Assembly (NCBI GenBank): GCA_964516605.1
Contig: CAZFAA010000040.1
Coordinates: forward strand, 1 to 15,604
Length of the DNA stretch: 15,604 bases
Reading direction: 5' to 3'
Source of the DNA: GCA-2732805 sp964516605
GTDB lineage: Bacteria; Pseudomonadota; Gammaproteobacteria; Coxiellales; Coxiellaceae
How positions within the stretch are numbered: position 1 is the first letter of the stretch; every line of letters begins with the position of its first letter. A program made the translations under genes and the position numbers. Positions 8,148 through 14,206 of the stretch are shown piece after piece. The notes below the pieces were generated by a model. The model worked only from the letters and a program-made list of their open reading frames with translations. It searched no databases and was not told the origin of the DNA.

Positions 8148-8426
8148 TCCTGGGTTTGATGATGATCAAAAAACAAGTGTTTGATCATCATTTAGGAGGA
8201 GTTAACTCTCCTCCCCCTAAAAACCCCCACCGCGAGAAGAATGGGAATAGATATATCAACTCAATAGCGTTGATATAGCTTCCTGGGTTTGATGATGATC
8301 AAAAAACAAGTGTTTGATCATCATTTAGGAGGAGTTAACTCTCCTCCCCCTAAAAACCCCCACCGCGAGAAGAATGGGAATAGATATATCAACTCAATAG
8401 CGTTGATATAGCTTCCTGGGTTTGAT
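8119..8426 (+). repeat. 133-bp perfect tandem repeat, 2.3 copies, hairpin-rich
   Basis: Units begin at 8119, 8252 and 8385; the first two are identical over 133 bp and the third stops after 42 bp (8426), an A-B-A-B-A layout with A of 42 bp and B of 91 bp. Each full unit holds an inverted repeat around TATATCAAC/GTTGATATA, a 12-bp stem ATGATGATCAAA/TTTGATCATCAT with a 9-nt loop (8159-8191 in copy 1), a GGAGGAG/CTCCTCC stem (8195-8214), and a C-rich stretch CCCCCTAAAAACCCCC. The array separates the permease gene from the ATPase gene of one transporter. No stem is followed by a U-tract, so classical intrinsic termination is not evident. Roles in mRNA stability, attenuation or copy-number variation are inference. 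Confidence 0.95.
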
Positions 8427-8429
8427 AGG

Positions 8430-8435
8430 TATAAT
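8430..8435 (+). promoter_or_regulatory. Candidate -10 box for the ATPase gene
   Basis: A consensus TATAAT stands 3 bp beyond the end of the repeat array and 21 bp before the ATPase ATG, giving a leader of about 15 nt. TTGATA (8403-8408), part of the third repeat copy, is the nearest -35-like hexamer, but its 21-bp spacing is too long for a standard promoter. No Shine-Dalgarno sequence lies in the short leader. Confidence 0.45.
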
Positions 8436-8456
8436 GGGCGCGTATTGTAAAAAATT

Positions 8457-10073
8457 ATGAAATTAGAACCAAAAAAATTGCTGACGATGGAAAATTTAAC
8501 TGTATGCTTTGATGCAATTAAGGCACTCGATAATTTATCCTATACAATTTTTGAAAATGAAATCGTCGGCTTAGTTGGAGAATCTGGCAGTGGTAAAACC
8601 ATCTCCGCTCTAGCCGCAATGCAACTGCTACCTCTGAATGCACGCGTGTCACAACAGAGCAAGATTATTTATGATGATGTGGACTTACTCAGCCACAGTG
8701 AACAGCGTATGCGCCGCTTACGCGGCCATGATTTTGCGATGATCTTTCAAAATGCAATGACCGCCTTTAATCCTGTCTTCACTATTGGTAACCAGATCAT
8801 TGAAGCAATTCGAGCGCACCGTAAATGCCGCTATAAAATAGCCTATCAAGAAGCATTAGCACTATTGGATGAAGTTGGAATTAAAGAACCTATACGTTGC
8901 CTTAAATCCTATCCACATCAGCTATCCGGTGGTATGTTACAACGCGCTATGATCGCCATGGCACTTTCTTCAAAGCCACGGCTATTGATTGCTGATGAAC
9001 CAACAACCGCGCTGGATGTGACAATTCAAGCTCAAGTTATTGCACTAATTAAAAAAATAAAAATGCAGCATTCACAATTACATCCCATGAGCGTACTATT
9101 TATCAGTCATGATTTAGGCTTGGTATCACAATTGTGTGATCGCATTATCGTACTCAAAGAAGGTGTAAAAGTAGAAGAAAATACAACAGGTGCTTTTTTT
9201 CGGTCGCCGCAACATGCCTACAGTCAAAACTTAATGGCTTCATTGCTTGATGTGACACCTAAAATGCCACCACCAGAAACAAATTCAATCTTGCTGGAAA
9301 CAAAAAAACTCTGTGTTTATTTCCCCATTTATCGCGGTGCATTGCGCTTAAAAAAAGGGGATATTAAAGCTGTCGATGATGTATCTCTTCAGATACACAC
9401 CGCAAAAACATTAGCTTTAGTGGGCGAATCCGGTTCTGGTAAAACAACTCTAGCGCGCACCTTACTCAAGCTCATACCCATCACTTCTGGACATATTTTA
9501 TTTGAAAACCAAGACATCTCTGAACTGTCGCAACATAAATTTCAAATTCATCGTCGTGATATTCAAATTATTTTTCAAGATCCATATGCAGCGCTTAATC
9601 CACGCCGTTTAGTCGGCGATAGCATCGCAGAAGGTATCATGACACAAAAAATAGTAGTAACTAAAAAAGAAGTGGATGCATTGGTGGATGCGTTACTACT
9701 GCAAGTCGAGCTGTCGCCTGACATGAAATACCGTTACCCACATGAATTTTCAGGGGGACAAAAACAACGTATTTGCATTGCTCGCGCTCTGGGTCTGAAA
9801 CCAAAATTATTAGTACTCGATGAACCAACCAGCGCACTCGATGTTTCTATTCAAGCGCAAATTTTAAAATTACTAATTGAATTACAGAAAAAACAACAAT
9901 TAAGCTATCTACTCATTACCCATAATCTTGGTGTCGTTGCACACATGGCACATCAAGTTGCAGTGATGTATCAAGGTCACATTATTGAACACGGCTCAGC
10001 ACAAGAGATTCTACTCAATCCACAACATGCCTATACGCAACAGTTATTAGCGTCGAGCAAGATCCCTATATAA
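8457..10073 (+). CDS. Peptide ABC transporter, fused double ATPase (OppD-OppF / YejF type)
   Basis: One 538-residue polypeptide supplying both nucleotide-binding domains of the importer, as in E. coli YejF. Domain 1 (about 10-265) has Walker A GESGSGKT at 41-48, Q-loop IFQNAMTAFNP near 97, signature LSGGMLQR at 156, Walker B LLIADE at 176 and switch histidine 218. Domain 2 (about 278-538) has Walker A at 323-330, IFQDPYAALNP near 372, signature FSGGQKQR at 431, Walker B LLVLDE at 451 and histidine 489 in ITHNLGVV. Each domain ends with the OppD/F-type tail (QHAYSQNLMASLLDV, QHAYTQQLLASSKIP). All catalytic residues are present, so both sites look active. The linker lacks a cysteine cluster. 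It is separated from the permease genes by the repeat array but clearly belongs to the same transporter. The ATG at 8457 has no Shine-Dalgarno; ATG at codon 11 is an alternative. Confidence 0.95.
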   Translation: MKLEPKKLLTMENLTVCFDAIKALDNLSYTIFENEIVGLVGESGSGKTISALAAMQLLPLNARVSQQSKIIYDDVDLLSHSEQRMRRLRGHDFAMIFQNAMTAFNPVFTIGNQIIEAIRAHRKCRYKIAYQEALALLDEVGIKEPIRCLKSYPHQLSGGMLQRAMIAMALSSKPRLLIADEPTTALDVTIQAQVIALIKKIKMQHSQLHPMSVLFISHDLGLVSQLCDRIIVLKEGVKVEENTTGAFFRSPQHAYSQNLMASLLDVTPKMPPPETNSILLETKKLCVYFPIYRGALRLKKGDIKAVDDVSLQIHTAKTLALVGESGSGKTTLARTLLKLIPITSGHILFENQDISELSQHKFQIHRRDIQIIFQDPYAALNPRRLVGDSIAEGIMTQKIVVTKKEVDALVDALLLQVELSPDMKYRYPHEFSGGQKQRICIARALGLKPKLLVLDEPTSALDVSIQAQILKLLIELQKKQQLSYLLITHNLGVVAHMAHQVAVMYQGHIIEHGSAQEILLNPQHAYTQQLLASSKIPI

Positions 10074-10144
10074 CAAGCAAAAAAAAAACGATTAATGTCA
10101 GCTATTATGGTTCATTATGTATCTCAATAGAGTTTTTTTCGTGA

Positions 10145-10438
10145 CACGAATTAGAAAAAACCAAATTTGGTAACTCAGATGTTTCAGGAACCTACTTCAC
10201 AGGCGCTAAAAATTTTAATAAAAAACAATTAGAGGATTGGCCTAATAAAAATGCGGTATTATAACCCTACAATAACTCAAAAAAGAAGGATTCTGAGGCT
10301 GAAAATACAAAATCGATTACTCACTTTTTTAAATCAGGTAAAAAACGCAAAGCGACAGATACAGCTAATCCAGAACATGTACCATACAATAAAAAAACCT
10401 CAGGTAAAATAATCCAATCTAGAGCTGCCAATCTATAA
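10145..10438 (+). pseudogene. Remnant of a pentapeptide-repeat protein gene, in-frame stop
   Basis: The stretch between the ATPase and hydrolase genes reads as decayed coding sequence in one frame. After a TGA at 10142, 39 codons give ELEKTKFGNSDVSGTYFTGA and then KNFNKKQLEDWPNKNAVL, the pattern of the last coils of a pentapeptide-repeat domain. TAA follows at 10262-10264. The same frame then continues for 57 codons to TAA at 10436, giving a polar, lysine-rich tail with TKSITHFFKSGKKRKA. No start codon, ribosome-binding site or upstream repeats remain, so the 5' part seems lost. Two separate genes is the less likely reading because frame and composition continue across the stop. The tail contains a PCNA-interaction-like ITHFF motif followed by a basic cluster; this may be chance. 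Read as a remnant because no intact start is found. Confidence 0.55.
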
Positions 10439-10453
10439 TACATTCGATATACT
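10425..10453 (+). promoter_or_regulatory. Candidate sigma70 promoter for the hydrolase gene
   Basis: CTGCCA (10425-10430, four of six -35 matches) and TATACT (10448-10453, five of six -10 matches) are 17 bp apart, predicting a start near 10460 and a leader of about 25 nt that includes GTGGAAA in front of the ATG at 10485. The promoter overlaps the end of the decayed pentapeptide frame. Confidence 0.5.
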
Positions 10454-10484
10454 GTGCATAGTTTAAAAATACTGTGGAAATCTT

Positions 10485-11483
10485 ATGGAACCTGAAATTA
10501 AAACATCTGTGCTGCATCATACTGATGGCGATATAGGTCACATCCTACTAAATCGACCTAATGCGTTAAATGCTCTATCTCTCACCATGCTGCAAACGTT
10601 GCGCGATCAACTTGAATTTTGGCAAGACGATAACACGATCGCTGCTGTCTTAATTGAAGGCACTGGTGAGCGCGCATTTTGTGCGGGAGGCGATATCCGC
10701 GCTGTCTATGAAAACAAACACCCCACTCACTTAAAAGCACAGCCTTATTTTGAAATAGAATATTATTTAAATGAACTGATTTTTAATTTTAAAAAACCTT
10801 ATATTGCCATATTAGACGGTATTGCCATGGGTGGTGGTCTGGGCGTTTCAATTTGGGGATCACACCCTATTGCAACAGAACGCTTAGTGTTAGCCATGCC
10901 AGAAACAGCTATTGGCCTTTTTCCTGATATTGGATCAAGTTATTTTTTGATTCGTTTACCAAAACACATTGGCTGGTACCTCGGTCTTACAGGCAATCCC
11001 ATTAACGCTTATGAAGCGTTAACTTTAGGTTTAGTTAAAACAGTGATGCATCATCAGTCTGTGCCTAATTTTATACGTGATATCAAGCCTAAAAATATTA
11101 TTACTCCTGACCCCATCGCACTGAACACCCACTCCGAATTATTAGCACACCAAGATGACATAGAAGAATGCTTTAGCCATACGACTATTTCTAAAATCAT
11201 TAATACACTCAAAACTAAAGATGACTGGTGTCAAAATACAGCGGCAATACTAGAGTCTCGATCACCGCTGAGCTTAAAAGTCACCCTTGAATATTTAAAA
11301 AAATCAGCTAATAAAAGCTTTAGCGAAATTATGCAAATGAATACTCATATGGTGAAGCAATTTCTACAAGGTGAGGAATTTTTTGAAGGTATACGTGCAG
11401 CAGTAATTGACAAAGATAAAAAACCAAAATGGCAGCATGCCATGAAAGACGTTGATGATATTGATGTGGCATCTTTTTTTTAG
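10485..11483 (+). CDS. 3-hydroxyisobutyryl-CoA hydrolase (crotonase superfamily)
   Basis: A cytoplasmic crotonase-fold enzyme, most likely hydrolysing 3-hydroxyisobutyryl-CoA to free 3-hydroxyisobutyrate in valine breakdown. Oxyanion-hole segments are AFCAGGDIRAVYE at 64-76 and DGIAMGGGLGVSIWGSHPIA at 111-130. The hydrolase branch, as opposed to plain enoyl-CoA hydratases, is marked by AMPETAIGLFPDIGSSYFL at 137-155, whose Glu140 and Asp148 correspond to the catalytic pair of human HIBCH, and by the C-terminal EFFEGIRAAVIDKDKKPKW. At 332 residues it is a little shorter than the usual 350-380. It appears monocistronic: no other valine-pathway gene is next to it. Its stop TAG (11481-11483) overlaps the stop of the convergent pilin-like gene, with no room for a terminator between them. 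Confidence 0.9.
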   Translation: MEPEIKTSVLHHTDGDIGHILLNRPNALNALSLTMLQTLRDQLEFWQDDNTIAAVLIEGTGERAFCAGGDIRAVYENKHPTHLKAQPYFEIEYYLNELIFNFKKPYIAILDGIAMGGGLGVSIWGSHPIATERLVLAMPETAIGLFPDIGSSYFLIRLPKHIGWYLGLTGNPINAYEALTLGLVKTVMHHQSVPNFIRDIKPKNIITPDPIALNTHSELLAHQDDIEECFSHTTISKIINTLKTKDDWCQNTAAILESRSPLSLKVTLEYLKKSANKSFSEIMQMNTHMVKQFLQGEEFFEGIRAAVIDKDKKPKWQHAMKDVDDIDVASFF

Positions 11484-11947
11484 CAGTCCGCATAGTCTTG
11501 CACGCAACCTGTACCAGAGCTATGCCAGTGAATAGTGCGTTTGATTGAATGCGGCTGGATGTGCCAATAAACTGGTTCTTCTTGAGTACTGTAATACGGT
11601 GTTAGAATATACGTTGCCCCTGCAACTCCATAATGCGCATCAGGCGGTGCTATGGCTGTAATCGTTCCATTTGATACGCTCACGCCAGGCTGCCCATTGG
11701 TAGCCACGCGATCACGCGGTATACCATTTTTGCCTTGCGAACATGCTGTAATGTTTGAATGCTTTTGTATGCAGGAAATGACCACTGATTTTAATTGTTC
11801 CGCTGCCAAAACGGTGGCTTTAAAATTTACTTCACGTAAATAGGCCAAATAACTTGGCACAGCTGTCAACGCTAAAATAGCGAGGATCGCCACGATAATT
11901 AAAAGAGCTAATAATGTAAATCCATTTCTGCGTTCGAATAGTTTCAT
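11480..11947 (-). CDS. Orphan type IV pilin-like protein lacking Glu5
   Basis: A prepilin-type protein. From the ATG at 11947 the leader is MKLFERRNG, followed by FTLLALLIIVAILAILALTA, the class III hydrophobic helix; PilD/GspO would cut after Gly9 and methylate Phe1, leaving a mature protein of 146 residues. ATG at 11983 would give a 21-residue leader and has no better ribosome-binding site. Position 5 of the mature protein is Ala instead of the near-invariant Glu, which is otherwise seen in tip pseudopilins such as GspK. Two cysteine pairs are possible: CIQKHSNITAC in the middle and GCVQDYADC at the very end, the latter resembling the disulfide-bounded D-region. No pilus assembly gene is nearby. 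It could be a minor or tip pilin, a competence-type pilin, or a pilin losing function. Confidence 0.85.
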   Translation of the reverse strand: MKLFERRNGFTLLALLIIVAILAILALTAVPSYLAYLREVNFKATVLAAEQLKSVVISCIQKHSNITACSQGKNGIPRDRVATNGQPGVSVSNGTITAIAPPDAHYGVAGATYILTPYYSTQEEPVYWHIQPHSIKRTIHWHSSGTGCVQDYADC

Positions 11948-12022
11948 AACAACAACTGTAACGTCTTCAAATACATTATTCAATAAATTAAATGTAATTA
12001 AAGTGCAGCAAAAAAAGATATG

Positions 12023-12055
12023 TAAAAGCTCCCGTCCTCTATATTAAGAACGGGA
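12023..12055 (-). terminator. Intrinsic terminator after the small secreted protein gene
   Basis: On the minus strand TCCCGTTCTT pairs with GAGGACGGGA (12055-12046 with 12039-12030; two G-U pairs) around a 6-nt AATATA loop, followed by GC and then TTTT. It starts 13 bp after the stop codon of the 124-residue gene and separates it from the pilin-like gene. Confidence 0.75.
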
Positions 12056-12067
12056 ACAGAGAATCAA

Positions 12068-12442
12068 TTAGATCACTAAAATACTATAAGCAGCGCTATT
12101 AACCTGTTTCATTAAGCAAACAATTTTTTTAGCACCTGTCGAGGCAACTGCTGTAGCCTTAGGCTGGCCGGCTGCTGAAAATGTAATATTACATAACCGC
12201 GCACCATAATCACCCATATCTACAACACTAAAATTGCGGTTATCTACATCCACAACTTTAGCTTTAGTATATTCACTTACTAACGCATTTTGATCTGCTG
12301 TTAAATCACGTACCTCAAAAGATGAGCTACTCATATTAATAACATTAAAAACACTACCGCCTAATTTTGATGGCGCAGGATTTGCCATAGCAATAGAAGA
12401 TGCGACTAACCCCATTAAACTTGCAACGAATACTTTTTTCAT
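12068..12442 (-). CDS. Small exported protein of unknown function
   Basis: A 124-residue protein with a clear Sec signal peptide: MKK, a hydrophobic core (FVASLMGLVASS) and a plausible signal-peptidase-I site after AMA (residues 18-20). The mature protein is about 104 residues, with only two cysteines (84 and 109) that could form a disulfide in the periplasm. The rest is beta-prone (SVFNVINMSSSSFEVRDL, ARLCNITFSAAG). I recognise no family. The ATG is well supported by GGAG 7 nt upstream. It stands alone, with its own promoter (12479-12507) and terminator (12023-12055). Confidence 0.8.
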   Translation of the reverse strand: MKKVFVASLMGLVASSIAMANPAPSKLGGSVFNVINMSSSSFEVRDLTADQNALVSEYTKAKVVDVDNRNFSVVDMGDYGARLCNITFSAAGQPKATAVASTGAKKIVCLMKQVNSAAYSILVI

Positions 12443-12478
12443 AGAAACTCCAATTTCTCAACATTAAGGTCGGGCAAA

Positions 12479-12507
12479 ATATAACCTATTAGATACTGTA
12501 AAATCAA
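12479..12507 (-). promoter_or_regulatory. Candidate promoter of the small exported protein gene
   Basis: On the minus strand TTGATT (12507-12502) and TTATAT (12484-12479) are separated by exactly 17 bp. The predicted start near 12472 leaves a leader of about 30 nt that carries the GGAG ribosome-binding site. The -35 matches four of six consensus bases; the -10 is weaker. Confidence 0.5.
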
Positions 12508-12810
12508 GAACAATACAGCTCACTCCATATGAATTACGAGAATTACAGGACACTTAGTACACAGTGAAACGTACACAGTGAAACCATCTTATTCGCTTTG
12601 AATTTCCTATAAAATTAATACCTTAATAAGCGCCCCTCAACCACACTGCAAAAATTCATGAGCAATTTTGCTAGCCGAACTCACTGCTATAACTGAATTT
12701 TTAGTCCGCTCGTAGTGCCAAATAAAATCTTTATTTTATATGTATGCATAATAAATTTATGCAGAATGAATCATGAAATTTGCAAAATAAACATTTCCTT
12801 TATTAAGAAA
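12508..12810. other. Intergenic stretch between two divergent small genes
   Basis: About 300 bp without a credible gene; the longest Met-initiated frames seen are very short. It holds a perfect tandem duplication of the 14-mer GTACACAGTGAAAC (12557-12584), a hairpin ATAAAAT/ATTTTAT (12722-12739) and a hairpin TGCATAA/TTATGCA with a 5-nt loop (12745-12763). The two hairpins lie 48-89 bp upstream of the -35 box at 12811 and could be operator sites. No RNA gene is recognisable. Confidence 0.5.
12557..12584 (+). repeat. Tandem 14-bp direct repeat
   Basis: GTACACAGTGAAAC occurs twice back to back without mismatch (12557-12570 and 12571-12584). It lies about 50 bp upstream of the -35 box of the minus-strand exported-protein gene and 227 bp upstream of the plus-strand promoter at 12811. 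It could be a paired binding site for a regulator or a slippage duplication. Confidence 0.8.
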
Positions 12811-12839
12811 TTGACAATAGCACAATCAGAACCTATGAT
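12811..12839 (+). promoter_or_regulatory. Near-consensus sigma70 promoter of the poly-Asn protein gene
   Basis: TTGACA (12811-12816), a 17-bp spacer and TATGAT (12834-12839) form the best sigma70 promoter in the window (11 of 12 consensus bases). Start is expected near 12846, giving a leader of about 22 nt with GGAG (12857-12860) 7 nt before the ATG at 12868. Confidence 0.8.
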
Positions 12840-12867
12840 GCCGAGTAAATGATAACGGAGAAACACT

Positions 12868-13191
12868 ATGCGAAGAGACCCTAATAATACAGACCCTGAA
12901 GACCATAATAATAATAATAATAATAATAATTTACTAATGGTTCTGGCATTATACACGGTCAAAGGCGCGGAAATGGGTGCTATTGGTGGTTTCTGTTTCA
13001 TATTACTCTGTAGAATGATTTATAGCATGATGGGAATTAGGCCAAGTATAGATCTTGATATGGATCTAATCCGTCGTAGCCTAGCAATTACATTCACAGG
13101 AGCTTTGATTGGCTTTGCACAAGGCGTTAATCACCTCTTCTCCTCAAACAATACCACTGAAACCAGACCAGGTCCTCGCCATCAGATTTAG
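12868..13191 (+). CDS. Small membrane protein with poly-asparagine tract
   Basis: A 107-residue protein of unknown function. The N-terminus is polar and acidic and ends in eight consecutive asparagines (residues 14-21), all encoded by AAT, i.e. a 24-bp trinucleotide microsatellite. Two hydrophobic regions follow: about 22-53 (LLMVLALYTVKGAEMGAIGG, then FCFILLCRMIY, possibly a bent or double segment) and about 71-91 (SLAITFTGALIGFAQGVNHLF). Then comes a short polar tail ending TETRPGPRHQI. The glycine-rich helices suggest packing in the membrane. Start choice is firm: strong promoter and a well-spaced GGAG. Changes in AAT number keep the reading frame, so the tract could vary in length without inactivating the gene. 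Poly-Asn runs are unusual in bacteria. Confidence 0.75.
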   Translation: MRRDPNNTDPEDHNNNNNNNNLLMVLALYTVKGAEMGAIGGFCFILLCRMIYSMMGIRPSIDLDMDLIRRSLAITFTGALIGFAQGVNHLFSSNNTTETRPGPRHQI

Positions 13192-13297
13192 TTAAATGAT
13201 TGTAACTGTTCACGGCACGTATAGACGTAGCCCCCGTTGGCAGCGAAAGACTGTTATCAAGCACACTGTGAAATTTTACATGGACTAGGAAAATACC

Positions 13298-13340
13298 ATA
13301 AAAAAGTAAGCATCATGTCATCCATCATGACACTTACTTT
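13298..13340 (-). terminator. Intrinsic terminator after the regulator pair
   Basis: AAAGTAAG (13303-13310) pairs with CTTACTTT (13333-13340), and inside it TGTCAT (13316-13321) pairs with ATGACA (13327-13332) around a 5-nt loop, with a 5-nt bulge on one side. Read on the minus strand, the stem is followed by a run of six T, 15 bp after the stop of the LuxR-type gene. Read on the plus strand, the stem ends in TTT and could also stop transcripts of the poly-Asn gene, though more weakly. Confidence 0.8.
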
Positions 13341-13354
13341 AACCAGGCTTACTC

Positions 13355-13702
13355 TTAGTAGTCTACAGGTCTTGTTTCAGTACTCATGTTGCGGGTCTTT
13401 AAAATATAACTGATGTCCACTTCTTCACGCAGTTGCTCCAATAAACCTGAGTTCTTTAAGATATAAACTAACTCACGTTTATTTATACAACGTAACTTTT
13501 TCTTCATGTTCGTCGCATAATACTCCGCTGTGCGACGTGAAATCATCAACAACACGGCAATTTCACGATATTTATAATCAACCAATAACTGTGCCATTTC
13601 CGCTTCACGTGTCGTAAAATACACACCAGGAAATAAACTGCCTAAAAAAATACGCTTGCCATTCGGACCTTCCATTACATGGATTTTGCTTCCTACCATC
13701 AT
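13355..13702 (-). CDS. Small LuxR/GerE-type helix-turn-helix regulator
   Basis: A 115-residue DNA-binding protein. Residues 28-83 form a LuxR_C/GerE domain: YFTTREAEMAQLLVDYKYRE, then IAVLLMISRRTAEYYATNMK and KKLRCINKRELVYIL, matching the usual TxREaEVL...kEIA..L.iS.rTVe.h...i..KL...nr.eLv pattern. No receiver, PAS or autoinducer domain precedes it; the N-terminal 27 residues are too short for a sensory domain. It therefore resembles the stand-alone GerE-type regulators common in Legionella and Coxiella. The upstream gene overlaps its start by four bases (ATGA), so translation is coupled; ATG codons 2 and 10 are alternative starts. The C-terminal tail ends TETRPVDY. Target genes are not known; the divergent 437-residue gene is an obvious candidate. 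Confidence 0.85.
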   Translation of the reverse strand: MMVGSKIHVMEGPNGKRIFLGSLFPGVYFTTREAEMAQLLVDYKYREIAVLLMISRRTAEYYATNMKKKLRCINKRELVYILKNSGLLEQLREEVDISYILKTRNMSTETRPVDY

Positions 13703-13920
13703 ACTTCTCCCCCAGCAGTCGTTTTAATCATTTTTTTCTGATGCAAATGCGAAAAATACATCAATAATTTATGCGCCGCCCTAGCAGTGGGAGATGAACC
13801 CGCCAAAATAGCTTGCAATGTTTTTGAGTTAATACCAATATCCGCCGCGGCTAGCCCATAACGATTATGATTTATATATAATGCGTTTTCGGCTATTTCT
13901 TTATAGTTTTTGAATATCAT
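13699..13920 (-). CDS. Small XRE-like helix-turn-helix protein
   Basis: A 73-residue protein whose central part, YGLAAADIGINSKTLQAILA followed by GSSPTARAAHKLLMYF (about 21-56), fits the Cro/CI-type helix-turn-helix: a helix ending in xxAADIGI, the turn, a recognition helix, then G-S-x-P-T and the closing helices. The domain is minimal and lacks the usual strong Q at helix 2, so the assignment is by pattern, not certain. AAGGAG stands 9-10 nt before the ATG, a good ribosome-binding site. It is the first gene of a two-gene unit, overlapping the LuxR-type gene by ATGA. A convincing promoter could not be picked out in the AT-rich upstream DNA. It may be an autoregulator; a toxin-antitoxin role is not supported because the partner is a regulator. 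Confidence 0.7.
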   Translation of the reverse strand: MIFKNYKEIAENALYINHNRYGLAAADIGINSKTLQAILAGSSPTARAAHKLLMYFSHLHQKKMIKTTAGGEV

Positions 13921-14178
13921 TTATAATCGCTCCTTTTTTCCCTATCCCAATAACTATTTTTTTATTGACGATATAAATCCGTACAAACAAAAAATAGTGT
14001 GCATGTTTGATTTCTAGAATGTGTGGCTATTTTAGAACTCAGATAAGACATAATTTCACTCCCTGATTTATTACGTGGTTACGCATTCCTATTCAGCTCT
14101 GTAATGTAACTTCATCAGGCTCAAATTCATACCCTGGATTTTACCCTAAAATTTCAGGGATTAACTTAACCTATAAAC
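13921..14178. other. Divergent intergenic region of regulator pair and unknown gene
   Basis: AT-rich DNA between the minus-strand regulator pair and the plus-strand 437-residue gene. No credible gene is present; the longest ATG frame noticed (from about 14019) encodes 15 residues. It contains the hairpin at 14132-14159 and the ribosome-binding site of the minus-strand unit at its left end. Control sequences for both units must lie here. Confidence 0.5.
14132..14159 (+). promoter_or_regulatory. Inverted repeat upstream of the unknown gene's promoter
   Basis: CCCTG (14132-14136) and CAGGG (14155-14159) enclose ATTTTA (14138-14143) and TAAAAT (14147-14152) with a 3-nt loop, interrupted by a small asymmetric internal loop. 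It ends 19 bp before the -35 box at 14179. Position suggests an operator or activator site; without a T-tract it is not a typical terminator. Confidence 0.5.
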
Positions 14179-14206
14179 TTGAACACGCAAGTAGATTTAC
14201 TATACT
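14179..14206 (+). promoter_or_regulatory. Sigma70 promoter of the 437-residue unknown gene
   Basis: TTGAAC (14179-14184) and TATACT (14201-14206) are 16 bp apart, both five of six or close to consensus. Start is expected near 14213, leaving a leader of about 40 nt. This argues that the upstream TTG codon at 14179 is not a translation start and that ATG at 14254 is. Confidence 0.65.

Noticed and set aside
8119..8426. CRISPR-like or integron-like array
   Set aside because: The repeat is one continuous 133-bp unit with no variable spacers and no cas or integrase gene.
10127..10165. Terminator after the ATPase gene (TTTTTTTCG ... CGAATTAGAAAAAA)
   Set aside because: The possible stem is AT-rich and interrupted and is not followed by a T-tract on the plus strand.
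12771..13001. Minus-strand frame with a poly-leucine run
   Set aside because: It is the antisense reading of the AAT microsatellite and has no ribosome-binding site; the plus-strand gene has a strong promoter and ribosome-binding site.
13196..13295. Small RNA or transposon end in the stretch with AGCCCCCGTTGGCAGCG, more G+C-rich than its surroundings
   Set aside because: The local composition is odd, but I see no promoter, no terminal inverted repeat and no coding frame of useful length.
13355..13920. Toxin-antitoxin module
   Set aside because: The size and ATGA overlap are suggestive, but both proteins look like DNA-binding proteins and neither shows a toxin fold or motif.
14019..14066. 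Short frame MCGYFRTQIRHNFTP
   Set aside because: Only 15 codons with no ribosome-binding site; treated as chance.
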